This document shows, piece after piece, positions 20,080 through 32,339 of a DNA stretch of 64,000 nucleotides. Below the pieces are notes generated by a model. The model was not told the DNA's origin and did no database searches. It saw only the letters and a list, made by a program, of their open reading frames with translations. The stretch covers positions 17,933,669-17,997,668 of the forward strand of contig NC_087072.1 of assembly GCF_026151205.1 (NCBI RefSeq), written 5' to 3'. This DNA comes from Bolinopsis microptera (Eukaryota > Ctenophora > Tentaculata > Lobata > Bolinopsidae). A program made the translations under genes and the position numbers. Within the stretch, counting starts at the first letter, position 1; each line of letters begins with the position of its first letter.

Positions 20080-23000
20080 TTATGAAGACTTCTGTTGTAG
20101 GAGAAGCCTGAATTGAGACTGAACGAATATCCTTGGAACAGAGATCCCTTCTTTCTTGTTAGAAGTTTCTTTATGAACATAGTAATTGAAAACTACCTCA
20201 AATCCCGCTTCTTCGAAAAGTGCAGCCATTTCCTCTGAAACGAATAAGCAGGTTAACATATCGATATACATTTTTCTCAAAATTAGAATTTTTGGAACAG
20301 GGCCAAAAAAATTAACAAAGTTGAATCGCTGGAACAAATGAGCTTAAAAATCAAATTTGTAAGCTTTATGAACTAATGGCAATCGATAATGGGCATTTTG
20401 CTCCTTTATAAAAATTGTATTGTTTTTGAAAATCAGGACATTATTTTTGAAACACCCTGTATATATATATGTGAGCAGTGAAGCGATTACCAAATCCAGA
20501 ATTGAAATAAAGGCCGGGATTAAATCAATTTCCAGTAAAGCTAACATTGAATAAGATGGTATTCTTTGAAGTTTGATTAACTTAAACTTAAATAAAAAAC
20601 TGAGATATACAGGGGGGGGGGGGGGGGGGGGCAAAAGTCAGTGTGCAAACGTTGGCCTTAATAGCTCAGTCACCGAGTGCCCAATTGAAATAATTCTTTC
20701 TGGTATGACTTACTACCACCATGACCGGTTCGAGGAATGTGTCAAATCGAAGAATATTCGTGTTCATTTTTTTCAAATTAAGGTTCATTTTCGCAATTAT
20801 TTGATAAGTTGATAGTTTGGATAGTCGGATCGAGCCAAATTTAATTGAATTGTGTTTGGCCATTTGAATGAGAGTTGTAGCTTCTCAGATGACCGAGATA
20901 CGAAGCATAACGAGTTTATTCATTACGTGTGATCAGGTGATTGGCATACTTAATCACGTGATAAGGTGACACCGTTAACCACCCCGTTAAACGTTATGGG
21001 AATCGTTAAGGCTGCCCAATTAAAGTGTCGTGTCACGGTGTCACATAATCACCCAGTCAATTTTGTTAACGAGATACATAAAATGCTTGATAACTTCGTC
21101 ATTTCTAATTTGTTTTGCCTCATGTTTTCAGATCAGATGCAACATTTAATAATCTACCGTCTCTGAAAAAAAATTAGGCGTCCAGCATGCTCAAAGAGAA
21201 CAATATAGGTGTTTTAATATCGAATGGGCGTGGTCTAAAATATTCGAATTTTCAAATTTTGGTGACGAAATCCTCGAACAAGTTGGTACAGTATGCCATC
21301 TGCAAAGCAACAACTCTCAAATATAAAACACAGTGGAGGTATAAGACCCAACTTTGCCCCCCCCCCTGTACTTTAAAATAAAGATAATATTTACCAGTTG
21401 TGAAGTAGTAAGCCCTTGTTCCATCTTGCCGTTTATAAAAATGTTCCTGAATCTTGTGTCCAGACTTAAACCTCAACATTGCGTGATCATACAAACCATA
21501 GTCGCGCAGAATAACGTTTCCACCAGGTTTCAGAACCTAAAATTTGCTATGTTAAGAAAACAACAGAATATATTATATTTCATTTCGACTGGCATTGACC
21601 TTATTGGCCTCTGGTAGAACTGAACTTGACGGTCTCATAGTCTACAATAAGGGTCGATACTAGTGGGCAATTTAATATGTAATATGCAACTATTGTGATA
21701 TCCATGAGTCTTAACAATGAAAATGTTCCATTTATTTACAGTTATATTATACTTTAATGCTAATATACTCTCGAACAAGATAAGACTGGCGCCCCTGCCC
21801 CTGGAATGTATACAAGCCACAATTTTCCATAACCTGAAATAACTGGCCCGACCAAATAAATGTGCCCATTAGGGGTCGTTCACATATTACGCAATCAGCG
21901 TAATATGCAGCGCTGGAATAAGGCAATAAATCGATTTATAATTCACATAAATCATACATCACTAACTGGCATCATGTCAACTTTACGGGACGGAGAGTTT
22001 ACAACTTATAAGGCTCTTCTAGATCATTCTTCCTCTGATTGACGTCATCGGGCGCATCTTAATTAAGACCAGAAAGTTCGTTTTGGCAGATCAAATTATT
22101 ATTCACAATGTTGCAACTACAGTCTACAGTCTACACTGCTATAAAAGCTCAAAATTGCGAAAGAATTGGGGACTTAGGACTTCCGGTCTGGAAATCCGAG
22201 GTTTTGGCGGACGTCTCTTACACTATTAGAGCTAGAAATTTAGAGCTAGAAATTTGGAGCCTTCACAGCTGTGTAAAAATATCGTTCAGGCCTGAGTTAG
22301 CACTATATCCCCTAGTTACAGTATTTACCTGTTTTATATTCTGAATAGCACGTGCCACAGTCTCAGGGGATAAAGCTGACAAAACGTAGATAAGAGTGAT
22401 AAGATCCACACTTCCGGGAGGGATGCGATCTGTCAGGGGAGGATCTGACACGTGATATCACTTGGAAAACAGTATATCTTATCCGAATCGTACTGAGGGT
22501 GACTCTGAAACAGTTCTTGTTTGTCAAACAGCAGAAAAAAACAGCTAATTTTGGGTGAATAAGAGTTCAGGATTCAAATTGTTATGTTGTAACATGCAAA
22601 CCTTCACAATGTCCACAGCCCTAGGAGAAATGTCACATCCGTAAAAGAAAAGGGCAGGACACTCCTCTCGCAAGGGATAAATGGTGTTCCCAACACCACA
22701 TCCAACCTCGAACACTATTCCGCTACCGGCCTGAGTAAGAGATCATGTGATGCACTCTATCGAGTCATGAGGTCATCATATACCCTACGTGCAGCGTAGG
22801 GTTACGATGAATTAGATTGAGGAAATTTGTGTCGATTGGATCGTACGTGCGCGGCTGTGGATGAGACAGTGGGATCTTTTGATATTAAAAGCTCAAAAAC
22901 TTTGCTAGTAAAAAAGATGCGACACTATTTCCTTTATTCGGGGCAACGTGATCGGTTCTTACCTCATGAAGGTTGCGGATTGCTTCGAATTCTCTGGTCA

Positions 23001-23163
23001 GCCAATGTCTGTCTTTGAAGAAATGGTCCGAATTTCTCTTGTAGAATAGGTCCCAGTTTTTCTTTGCTTCTGCTTCCAATTTCGTCCTATGAAAATCACT
23101 TATTTTCTTCTCTTTTTCTAGTTTTTCTTTTTCATCATTGGACAAAACTCGCGGATGTGACAT
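20080..23163 (-). CDS. METTL6: tRNA N3-methylcytidine methyltransferase METTL6
   Basis: This is an SAM-dependent class-I methyltransferase of the family that makes m3C32 in tRNA-Ser. Exons: 23163-22963 ([20 protein letters not shown]), 22730-22602 ([23 protein letters not shown] motif [15 protein letters not shown]), 22504-22329 ([17 protein letters not shown]), 21536-21395 ([23 protein letters not shown]) and 20234-20080 ([15 protein letters not shown]). The third exon is 176 nt, and its frame shifts by one base near 22445 (DITCQ then PPLTDRIPP); the outer phases require 177. This is a one-base loss, either a sequencing error or a true mutation. Intron 4 houses a 759-bp transposon. An acceptor-like AG lies five bases before the ATG. 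Confidence 0.88.
20610..21368. mobile_element. 759-bp non-autonomous transposon in METTL6 intron 4
   Basis: The terminal inverted repeats are CAGGGG... extended by a long G run and followed by CAAA. TA lies immediately outside each end. It ends only about 27 bp from the donor of METTL6 exon 4. There is no coding capacity. Confidence 0.6.
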
Positions 23164-23169
23164 GTATCC

Positions 23170-24200
23170 TAAACCATTTTAACACTTACAATCCAGATAA
23201 CACACCATGTTAACTCAGTGATGTACAGATTTTGATAATTTAGAGGATTACCCTGGTGTAGAAAAGTGGTGTAGAAGATAACTAAAACAAAATCATTAAA
23301 AATCATAAATTTAAGGTATCAAAATATTACTTCGGCTGAATAAATTACGAATCACGGGTTTGGTAATACAAAATACCAAAAAGATAGACTTGACCAATGC
23401 TGGGGGAGGAAGATATAGAAGACAAAATTGTTTATGATATCTGAATACGTAATATTTTATTGGTATCTAGACAATGACCAATTATGCCATATATAGTAAA
23501 TTATCAGGACGAAAGGCGAAAGCTAGATATTTCTAGAATAAACATAGATATCAGACCCACACTAGACTTCGATTAAACTGGGCTAACATGAGTTGTGTCA
23601 CCGACTAATCACGTGTTGCAGGTGAAGGAATATTCAAAATTGGCTTTACTTTGAAAAGACGACATAAAACTGAATCAGCCTTTTAAGTATGTTCAGTAAT
23701 TAAGTATGTTTCAGTGAAAAAGCTTTCAATGATCTATTTTTAGAAAGAAATTGAGCGGTTGCCACAAAAGAAATGCCCCTCATTTCTTGTTAGAGAACAC
23801 GGTTCGGTGGTGCGACTCATTTTGCAGCATGCTGTAACGAAACTCAACAACTTGACCATCTTTAAGATTTTATAACACCTATCAGCTGAAAAAAGAATTC
23901 AACTCTACAAGAGGTAGAGAACACAATCTTTTAAAAATATATATCCTCGTTAAATCACTCTACCATTTCAACTCTGTAATAAATTACATGTTGTATGACA
24001 TATTGTTAACCATTTAAATTTAGAGGCCGAGGGGCTACACTTCTGTCCACGTTCCTGGTGTCAATGCTGTTATATATTGTTAATCTCCCAGTTATAAAGT
24101 TTAGATCCCCTATTTATAAAGTTTTATATTTTGACAATTATATTAACCATTATATTTACAGCATGTAAGATCAACGCTCCTTAATCGTTTCAACTGCTGT
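23170..24200. other. Intergenic region, nothing recognised
   Basis: AT-rich sequence upstream of METTL6. I see no coding exons or clear repeats. Confidence 0.4.
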
Positions 24201-24209
24201 GTTTCATTT

Positions 24210-24680
24210 GTGCGCTCCAAAACAATGGCGACGAGAATTAAAACGTTACAAATAAATGCAGACAGACAGACTGTGCAGAATTGGGTGAAAGACTTAATAC
24301 ATTATCAAACATTGCCGTATTTACGTCATCAGATCAATTACCAGAGAGTGAAGATAATAAGAGGGATAAATAGAAAGACTAAAGAAGGACTATTTGATCG
24401 CTTTTTTGGGTAATATCGCTCTTAATGAACTATATTCATGGACTGCCCCAGATGCACCTGAGTCATAAACGTTCGATGAGCTAATCAAACTCATTGAGAA
24501 ATAATGTTCGCCAGAACCTAAGAAAATTGTAGGTATTGCTGAGGAATTGAAGTCCAATCAGATTGTTGAGGAGTATGCCGAATTATTATTAGGTGCATGA
24601 CTAGGTGTTAACAAAGACCGTAAATGGCATGATTTGCTTTGCAACCACGTCATCCTTCATTATTTATCATTAAACTATCT
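24210..24680 (+). pseudogene. Gypsy-type retrotransposon gag relic
   Basis: The sequence opens with MATRIKTLQINADRQ and goes on to FDELIKLIEK*CSPEPKKI and QIVEEYAELL, with several stops and shifts. The order (short N-terminus, then a 'tfdeLi.lle...sPkp' block, then 'Q...E...YA..L') is that of the capsid region of Metaviridae gag-type proteins. No protease, RT or LTR was found nearby, so this is a decayed fragment. Confidence 0.45.
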
Positions 24681-24689
24681 TCCATTCAT

Positions 24690-25160
24690 GCCTTATCAGG
24701 CCAAAGAATATAACTATTCCTTGGCTTAGTGCTAATGTAGTGCCACCTCGTTTCACCTCCCCAACAGTGGTCAAGTCTCAAATACCGAAAGCAGTCCTGT
24801 TAGAATTTTATCAAAACACAATATGCTTATCATATATCACTTTTAACAGGAATATACCAAAATTAAAACTAAGGAAAATTTACAAGCACACTTCGCATAA
24901 AATGTATCATTACACTTTCATTGATTTGATTTAGCCGTGCACTGTTATTGAGGCTCATTTTATTAACCTTTCAACACAATATGTCTGACTTTCTGATTAG
25001 CAATCTTGCTAAACTTGTAACAGGCAATCTTTACAGAAAACATGGGCTTGGGCAACAACTTACTATTATACTATGACTGCGTTGTGCGTTTAGAAATCAG
25101 ATCTTACAAACCAAATCTTAGAAACCAAATTAAACATGATAAGACAATTAATATTACCGC
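24690..25160. other. Intergenic region, nothing recognised
   Basis: AT-rich sequence between the gag relic and the 3' end of the CHCHD5-like gene. No supported features. Confidence 0.4.
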
Positions 25161-25165
25161 TATTT

Positions 25166-25525
25166 TCATTTATCCTCCCTGTTCATAAGCATCATTTTAC
25201 AGGTTGTGTAATCTTCAATTTGTTGCGAGCAATATCTTTGGTCTTGATGCCTCCTTGCCATGCAATCTCTAACCCTCTTCAACGCTTCAGAACAGTTTCC
25301 CGCTACAAGATAATCCGATGGATTCGCAGTTTTTCCGGTTACTTTCTGTTTTTGTGGTTTCAAAGCAGCGGGTGCATCATCAACTAACATGCGGCAATGT
25401 GCTAACAACCGCTTGGCATGTGCACAGTCGCCTCCCTCTTTCAGGCACTTCGCTAAGCTTTCCTTGAGAGGTCTACAATCGTAATTAGCAGCGAGTTGTA
25501 CAGCAACCCTATCTTCAGCTGACAT
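25166..25525 (-). CDS. CHCHD5: Double twin-CX9C (CHCH) protein, CHCHD5-like
   Basis: The 119-residue protein contains four CX9C motifs: C-RPLKESLAK-C, C-AHAKRLLAH-C, C-SEALKRVRD-C and C-SQQIEDYTT-C. They form two coiled-coil-helix-coiled-coil-helix units, at about residues 17-44 and 78-108, separated by a Lys/Pro linker. Two CHCH units in about 110-120 residues is the CHCHD5 architecture. Twin-CX9C proteins are imported into the mitochondrial intermembrane space and oxidised by MIA40; no cleavable presequence is expected or seen. Single exon. The ATG is two bases after an acceptor-like AAAACTCAG. Assignment to CHCHD5 rests on architecture more than on sequence detail. Confidence 0.75.
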   Translation of the reverse strand: MSAEDRVAVQLAANYDCRPLKESLAKCLKEGGDCAHAKRLLAHCRMLVDDAPAALKPQKQKVTGKTANPSDYLVAGNCSEALKRVRDCMARRHQDQRYCSQQIEDYTTCKMMLMNREDK

Positions 25526-25529
25526 ACCT

Positions 25530-26640
25530 GAGTTTTCGGATTAGGAGTAATATAAAATGAACCTTAGAATTGAAATTATGGGAGTCTGAAAGCTGATCAG
25601 GACGTTTGCATTTTATTGGACGAGACTGAGGATAATTTAAGCGGTAGAAAACTGCAGCTTTTAGCAGTGGCACCGTGTAATTAATTTTAAATTATAACTT
25701 CTTCAGAAATACACTACTTTTCTTGGTGTTTAGTATGCGGCCACTGACCCTGTTAGGCAATGTATAGAGGACAGAGGTACGGTAACTAAGACTATATAAT
25801 ATATGTGTGGCTGATTTTTAGTTTTTTGGCTGATTTTTAGTATTTGTTCTTGTAAGATAAATAAAACAGCGTTTAAAGTTTAGAGTATTCCAGAATCAAT
25901 AACATTTAAATATTTTGTGGAATAAGATGACGGATCACAACATCATGTCTGAATTTAACTTTGACGATCTGTGAAAAATCTATATATTATTCATATTTTG
26001 TTAACTAAATTGGAACTCAAGTTCTCAATCGCAACATTACTAATACAAATTATTTCATCAACTAAACTCGAAAGCCTCAAACGAACTTTTCTTTAAACAT
26101 TTCTTCGTAAAAGTACTGCTAAGATTTCATCCTCTACCAGATCAATCAAAAACACACTTCAACAGTACCGTAAATGTCTATTAAGTAAACTAAAAGCATA
26201 GCCCTTTTTAAAAGTGATATTATCTGCAATATCAAAAAGATAGTTACACCCTCAAAGTCTAATGAATGTCATTTTAAAACAGTATCATAACCAGAAAGCG
26301 AGGATCTCAAAGAATGACGTCTCAAACGTTTTGAAAAATGCCATATGTTAGCCTGATCATCTGTCAATAAAGTATTCAAGTATCATGATTAATCTGTCAA
26401 ATTAATCGTCGAATCACAATATCCAGAATCCAGTCTAGTAAAAGTTGAACTGGTTACTAAAAATTTACGAAAAAATTTTACATTTCAATTTTGATAAATA
26501 TTTATTAGAGTTTATATCATAATATATACCCTTAAAGACATTCCAATCAAAAACGCAGCAACAATCACAAACCAGGACACAACAGACTCAGAGACAATGA
26601 GATAGGATTTATTTGAAACCAGAATGAAACTAGGATCATA
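25530..26640. other. Intergenic region between UBQLN and CHCHD5-like gene
   Basis: AT-rich; includes the 3' UTR of ubiquilin on its right side. No coding exons or repeats recognised. Confidence 0.4.
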
Positions 26641-29600
26641 TCATGTCATCTGATCCCTCTGTTGGAGGAGACGCTCTATTGCAGAGTTCAAATCACCATT
26701 TGTTGAAATAAGAGCTTGAAGGTTGGCATGTGCATCAACAAAGCCCATCTGAAACAATGCATCCATTAAATTCCGATTTTTTAATTGAGTTAATTTGCGA
26801 CATATAATATATGGGATCTGTAGTTGAGTTAGCGTGCATAACACGAGAAGGGTGTGGGGGATTGAATGTGAAATATTTGAAATATTATAATACCTGAGTG
26901 AGTTGCTGCAGCTGAGCTTGGTACGCCACCTCAGGGTTAGGAGGAGCAGCTCTCACACCACCCACCGGCTGCTGACCTCCTCCTCCTCCACTGTTCAGCG
27001 AACTTACCATCTGCCGAGAAGAATTTGTGTAACATTTCAAATATATTGTTATTTCAGAAAAGAATGTTTACACTTACATGATGTTCTATGTTACATTTTA
27101 CAGATCTGCTAATAATAAGATCTGAAGTGTTAAATACAAAATAAAAGCAAAGACCGCCGCTTTTGAAAGACAACCACCAGAACTTAATACTTCAACAAAG
27201 GTCAAAGAATGTAAGAATGTAAAATAATGTACCTGGGACATGAGGTTTTGCATATTATAAGCGTTGTTTGGCATGGCTCCAGGAGCAGGGGGAGGCCTTG
27301 CAGTGCTCCCCATAGGGTTAATACCCATTCCAGGTAGCAGTCCAGGAGCTGCGTTGGTCAGTCTCTGCATTCCTTGTTGGATCTGCATCATAGCAGACAG
27401 TACCTGTTTAATAGTACTAGATCAGTCAACTTGCTAATCATCTAGATTATTCAACAGTTTATCTCTACAATATACATTTCAACGTAACCATGATATAACT
27501 AGGAATGTATTCTTATTTCCTAAAACCACACACGTCACACATGATAACATGCAGTAAGATATGTTAGATGCCTCAATTTCCAACCAATTACCAGTCACGT
27601 GGTAAACGAAGCTCATTAACACACTGAGAGTACTGTTGACAGTACTCTTCAGCAGAGGTCTTTAAAAGTAATTAAACTAACCTCAGGGTTGGTCATGGCC
27701 TGCTGAAACTCCGGGTTCTGCATCTGAGACATGATAGTTGGGAGCTGACTCCGGACCTGGTTAGCCAGGTTGGGGTCAGCAGCCAGGAGAGGGTTGCTGG
27801 ACACCAGCAGGTTCATCAGCTCAGGGTTACTGGAGAACTGGTGCATCATTTCCTGCATCTGGGGCATCTGCATTGCGTTCTGCAGCAGCTGGGGGTTCTC
27901 CTGCATTTGTCTCATCAGGTTTTGTAGCCCGGGACTCTGGAACAGTCCTTGTAGAGATGGGCCTGGAGAGGAGCGGGGTTAAAATAGTTTACAATTATTA
28001 TGCCTAATTTAAATACCTAACTTAACGGTTCTTTAATGTGTGTTAAAAATCTTATATAGCTCAATCTTAGAGCTTGGAATGTGGAATTTGATGCCGTATT
28101 TGGAAAAGAATGCTATGACTAGAAGTAAATACTAAAAATTACAGTCAAATTTAAAAGATGGCGTTACTGAACGCGAAGATCAACACTAATTTTACATACC
28201 AATCTAAATATAATATATATAGGTATATAACGAACTGCTACTTATAAATATTTAAAGTTAAATCTGTACCTCCCGGTGGAGTTGGTCCAGGAGCAGTGTT
28301 GGTGCTAGTTGAGGTAGGCGGTGCACCCGAAGTTGGTGGAGCCCAGGGGTTAGGTAGCGGGTTAGTGTTCTCCGTACCAGCCGGTACACTTGGGACGCGC
28401 GGTGCGGGTTGGGACTGAGAGGTAGGGGGGAAGAGCCCAGCAAAGGGGTTGGCTTCCTGTGTACCACCTTGTCCTGGCTGAAAAGTTTCCTGTGCAGCAC
28501 TTATCATGGGCTCTTGAACTTCACTGTACAGTCTACGCAGAGCACTGTAACCTCCTGAACAAAATAAAAGATTATTGTACATATGTAATGAAACAAATAG
28601 GGTTTTAAATCAAATAGCATTCCAGATGCAACGTGAAACGGTTTCCCTCATAGCATAAAGTTTTAAGTTTTTTTAACGTGAAAAATAATATATAATGATT
28701 CAAACCTGGTAAAGACTCGATGTTCCTAAGAGCCACGTCCTGATTGCGCATCATCTCCTGCATCAGCGCAGGGTTACGTGCAATCTCCATAGCCTGACGC
28801 ATCAGTTGCGGGTTATTGAGGACGTGGCCGATCTCAGGATTTCTTTCTAACACACCTTGCATCTGAAAAAAACAAACAATTTAGTTGGTATTAATTTAAA
28901 GTAGATATGACCACGAACAGATTGAAAAGAACAAAAGAACATTCACTGGAACTGTAAATGGATTTTGGGTACAAAGATTTTAACAAACCTGGGAGTTGTT
29001 GAGGAAGAACTCTCTGAAGATATCAGGATTACTCATGAGCCCCTGAACAGCGGGACTGTTCATCAACTGTGACATAAGCTCAGGATTCTGTAATAGATGT
29101 TGCTGAGCTTGTTCCAATAGTTGAGGATTCTGAGCGGACATTTGAGACAATCCAGCAAGTCCTCCCAGTCCCCCAGACCAGGTCCTAGTCCAGGAGGTGG
29201 GGCTGGTGCTGGGGCAGACACGGAGGTTGTAGTTGGGGTACTGGAGGGTGCGGGAGGCTCTTGTTTCGGTTGTGGGTCTTTGTTGTTCTTAATAACTAAA
29301 TGCACCTGGGGAGAAATTATGATGACGATGTTTAGTTTTAAAATGACTTTTGGTACTTTTTAAAGTGTAATCGGTATAGTGACTAAAATTAAGAATTCTC
29401 GCAAGTACAGTATCATAACACCAACAATTACAAGATTCAATACAGTAATCATAAGAAAAAGATCATACCGTCAGACCGTCCTTGATATCGAGTTTATCAA
29501 GAGTTTCGTCATCTTTCAGAATCTTCCCACTAAAAATCAGGCATATCTTGTCGGGCTGAGCGTTGAACTTCTGGCTGACCAGCTCCTTAAATTGCTTTAC

Positions 29601-29690
29601 AGTAGCATTGTGCGCTGTTTGCACAGTCTCCTTGTTCTTCGGAGTCTTTATGTGAACTGTTATGAGTTGTTCTGCGCTCCCCGACTCCAT
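26641..29690 (-). CDS. UBQLN: Ubiquilin (UBL-STI1-UBA shuttle protein)
   Basis: Ubiquilins carry ubiquitinated clients to the proteasome. Exons: 29690-29469 (N-terminal ubiquitin-like domain), 29305-28989, 28862-28706, 28554-28270, 27962-27682, 27403-27233, 27010-26894 and 26748-26641 ([27 protein letters not shown]...). The middle exons encode Met/Gln/Asn-rich STI1-type repeats ([34 protein letters not shown]) and a Pro/Thr-rich linker. Phases match throughout except exon 2, which is 317 nt although both of its junctions are phase 0. The frame slips in a run of five G after GPGL; one more G restores [12 protein letters not shown]. An acceptor-like GTAG lies three bases before the ATG. Confidence 0.9.
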
Positions 29691-29699
29691 CAGCTACAA

Positions 29700-30135
29700 T
29701 TGGAGTAAGGAAATTAGTTATAAATTATATGCAAACTTGATCAATTTTATGATACCTACAAAACTTAGACTGATGCAAATGTACTGATTGTATAAAATTA
29801 AAAGGTGATGTAAAAGTAGTATATAATACAATTGCACGCATCATGATACTTATGACAGGCAGGAAGGATAACAACTAAAAATAGCATGTCGAATGCATAG
29901 TACGAGCACAAATCACAGACAGAATTATTGCAAATTGACTTTTTTATGTCACAGCAATGAACGTACAAATTAATTTGGAACAATACAATATGATCAGCCC
30001 AACCTTATATACAACTCCGTGTAGTGAAACAAACTTATCGTCAGAAGATCAACTCCCAAAAGTTCTAATTACACAATTCCCCTACAAAAACTAGGAACAC
30101 ATTGATTTCTACTGTCCGTATCAAAATTCAGTCCG
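29700..30135. other. Intergenic region between PSMC6 and UBQLN
   Basis: AT-rich, about 440 bp; it presumably holds the PSMC6 3' UTR and the UBQLN 5' region. Nothing else recognised. Confidence 0.4.
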
Positions 30136-30139
30136 TAAA

Positions 30140-31551
30140 TTAGATAGGCTTGTAATCCAGTTTAGACTCCAATTTCTTGGTGTCCGAGACCTTCCTTACA
30201 GCCTTCATAAAATCTTCCTGTATAACGTAATCTCTCTCAGCTCTGATAGCAAACATTCCAGCTTCAGTACACACGTTCCTCAAATCAGCTCCGTTGAAAC
30301 CGTCTGAGAGCTTCACCACGGCCTCGTAGTCGATCTCACCATGTTTTGTTATCTTAGAGGAGTGAATCTTGAGAATATCCATTCGAGAAAGTTCGTTAGG
30401 TAGAGGGATTTCGATCTTTCTATCCAGTCTTCCGGGCCTGAGAAGAGCAGGATCCAGTGTGTCTGGTCTGTTTGTAGCCATGATAATCTTTACTTTACCA
30501 AGAGTATCGAATCCATCCATCTGGTTAAGAAGTTCCATCAAAGTTCTCTGGATCTCACGATCAGCACTAGTACCCTCACTAAACCTACGTCCTCCAATAG
30601 CATCGATCTCGTCCATGAAAATAATGCAAGGCTGGTGGTCCCTGGCGTAGTTAAACATTTCTCTGATCAATCGGGCACTTTCACCAATATACTTGTCAAC
30701 AATAGCACTGGAGACAATCTTCAAGAAGTTTGTTTCCAGCTGAGAAGCAACTGCCCTTGCAAGAAGTGTTTTTCCTGTTCCAGGAGGACCGTACAGCAGG
30801 CATCCTTTAGGAGGGGTTATACCTGAAATATCAATTATTAAACAGCAGTAAAAACACTAACATAGAAACTTTTAAACCTTATCGTAATGTAAACGATAAA
30901 GATTGAAGATTTTGAAGCCTAAACTGTGTTAAAGCTAATTTCAAATATAGAGTATAAGAACTTAGAACTTAGTTTAGCCATTGCAAATTTTTTAAATGTT
31001 TGCTCCTTCTACCATATTGAAAACAAAAAGATTGAACAATCTACAAAAGTACACTTACCAACACGAAGGAAGAGCTCTGGGTTGATGAGAGGTAACTCAA
31101 TAACCTCTCGTAGCTGTCTGATCTGCTCACCTAGACCTCCTACATTGGAGTACTTCACATCACCAGGATCCTCATGGCTCATCTTGTAAACCAGAGGGTC
31201 CACCTCTCGAGGCAAGCATCTCATAATTGTCAAGGTAGTCATGTCCAAAGCAACTCTGGTGCTTGGCACCAACTTAGCACGATCAATTTGCCTTCTGCAA
31301 CCAACCACATAACGTGGACCATTGGATGCCTTTACAATAAACTTTTCTTCAGTCAGCTGTTTCAGCATTTCACCCACTATCTGACCTACACTTTGCAAAG
31401 CCTTAAGATCATTTTCGGATTTGTCAAAATCTTTCTGAAGGTCTTTCAGTTCCTCACGCATTTTCTTGAGCTTAGCATCAATTTCTTTGTGCTCCATGAG
31501 CTTTTTCCGGTATTCCACCAGTGCTCGCTCTCGCCTTTCATCAGCAGTCAT
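30140..31551 (-). CDS. PSMC6: 26S proteasome regulatory ATPase Rpt4 (PSMC6)
   Basis: One of the six AAA+ ATPases of the proteasome base that unfold substrates. Exon 1 (31551-31059) encodes the N-terminal coiled coil ([21 protein letters not shown]), the OB domain and [19 protein letters not shown]. Exon 2 (30822-30140) encodes the Walker A loop (GPPGTGKT), Walker B ([14 protein letters not shown]), arginine-finger region ([16 protein letters not shown]) and C-terminal helical bundle. The intron is phase 1. Length, about 390 residues, is typical. The OB-domain wording [14 protein letters not shown] and the C-terminus favour Rpt4 over the other Rpt subunits. An acceptor-like ATTATAG lies 12 bases before the ATG. 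Confidence 0.95.
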
Positions 31552-31569
31552 GTCTCAAATTACCTATAA

Positions 31570-32330
31570 TGTAATGAATCATTGATATATAACTTATATT
31601 GTTGAAGAAAACATTGATATGAGAACTAAACTGTACGCACAATGCAATGAAGCAGGGTAAAACAATTAAACTTACTATCATCTTTATCAGCATGCTGTGC
31701 TTTTGCAAAAGTTTAAGGGAAAATTGGTAGAAAATCTAGGTAATAATGTTCAATGGCTCCTACTATCGGATTTATTGATATTTCGGAAGCTAAACATCAA
31801 TTTACATTTTCTTCAATGAACATTCGCTTAGGATGATGCTCAGTGAAGTTAATGAGGCTATGCCACATTTGACATCAAGAAATAGACCAAACTAGGAAAA
31901 CTGGCCATGGAATGACAGGAGATTATGAGGATGAGAACATCATGATATAATTTCTAGAATCTAACCTTCAGGACTCGAAGACAAACGGAGGGCTTTGTAC
32001 TTGAGATACAATTTTTTTGTTTTTGATAGTTAATAAACATTATATGACTCGGTGATCTCACAATACCGAGTAGAATTGAAATTTCAAGATGTGATTGGTA
32101 CAGCTAACTCTTTCAACACCAGATATTCACTTTGTGGATAACCTTGATCAGAATCCAAGAGGCAAGGACTACTGCTGTTTGGAAATCTACTCTCATGCAC
32201 TTAGGAGGTTAAAGGCTTTTTAAACTACCTCGGAATCCACCAGACTTTGTTCACAATAACAATCATTGGTCAAAACATATGTCCTATCTTAGGCTACTTC
32301 CCTAAAGCTGTGAAAACTATTCTTATCCTT
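31570..32330. other. Intergenic region upstream of PSMC6
   Basis: No supported genes. The right part, from about 32100, may already be decayed retroelement sequence leading into the RT-element relic. Confidence 0.35.
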
Positions 32331-32339
32331 AAAGAAAAA

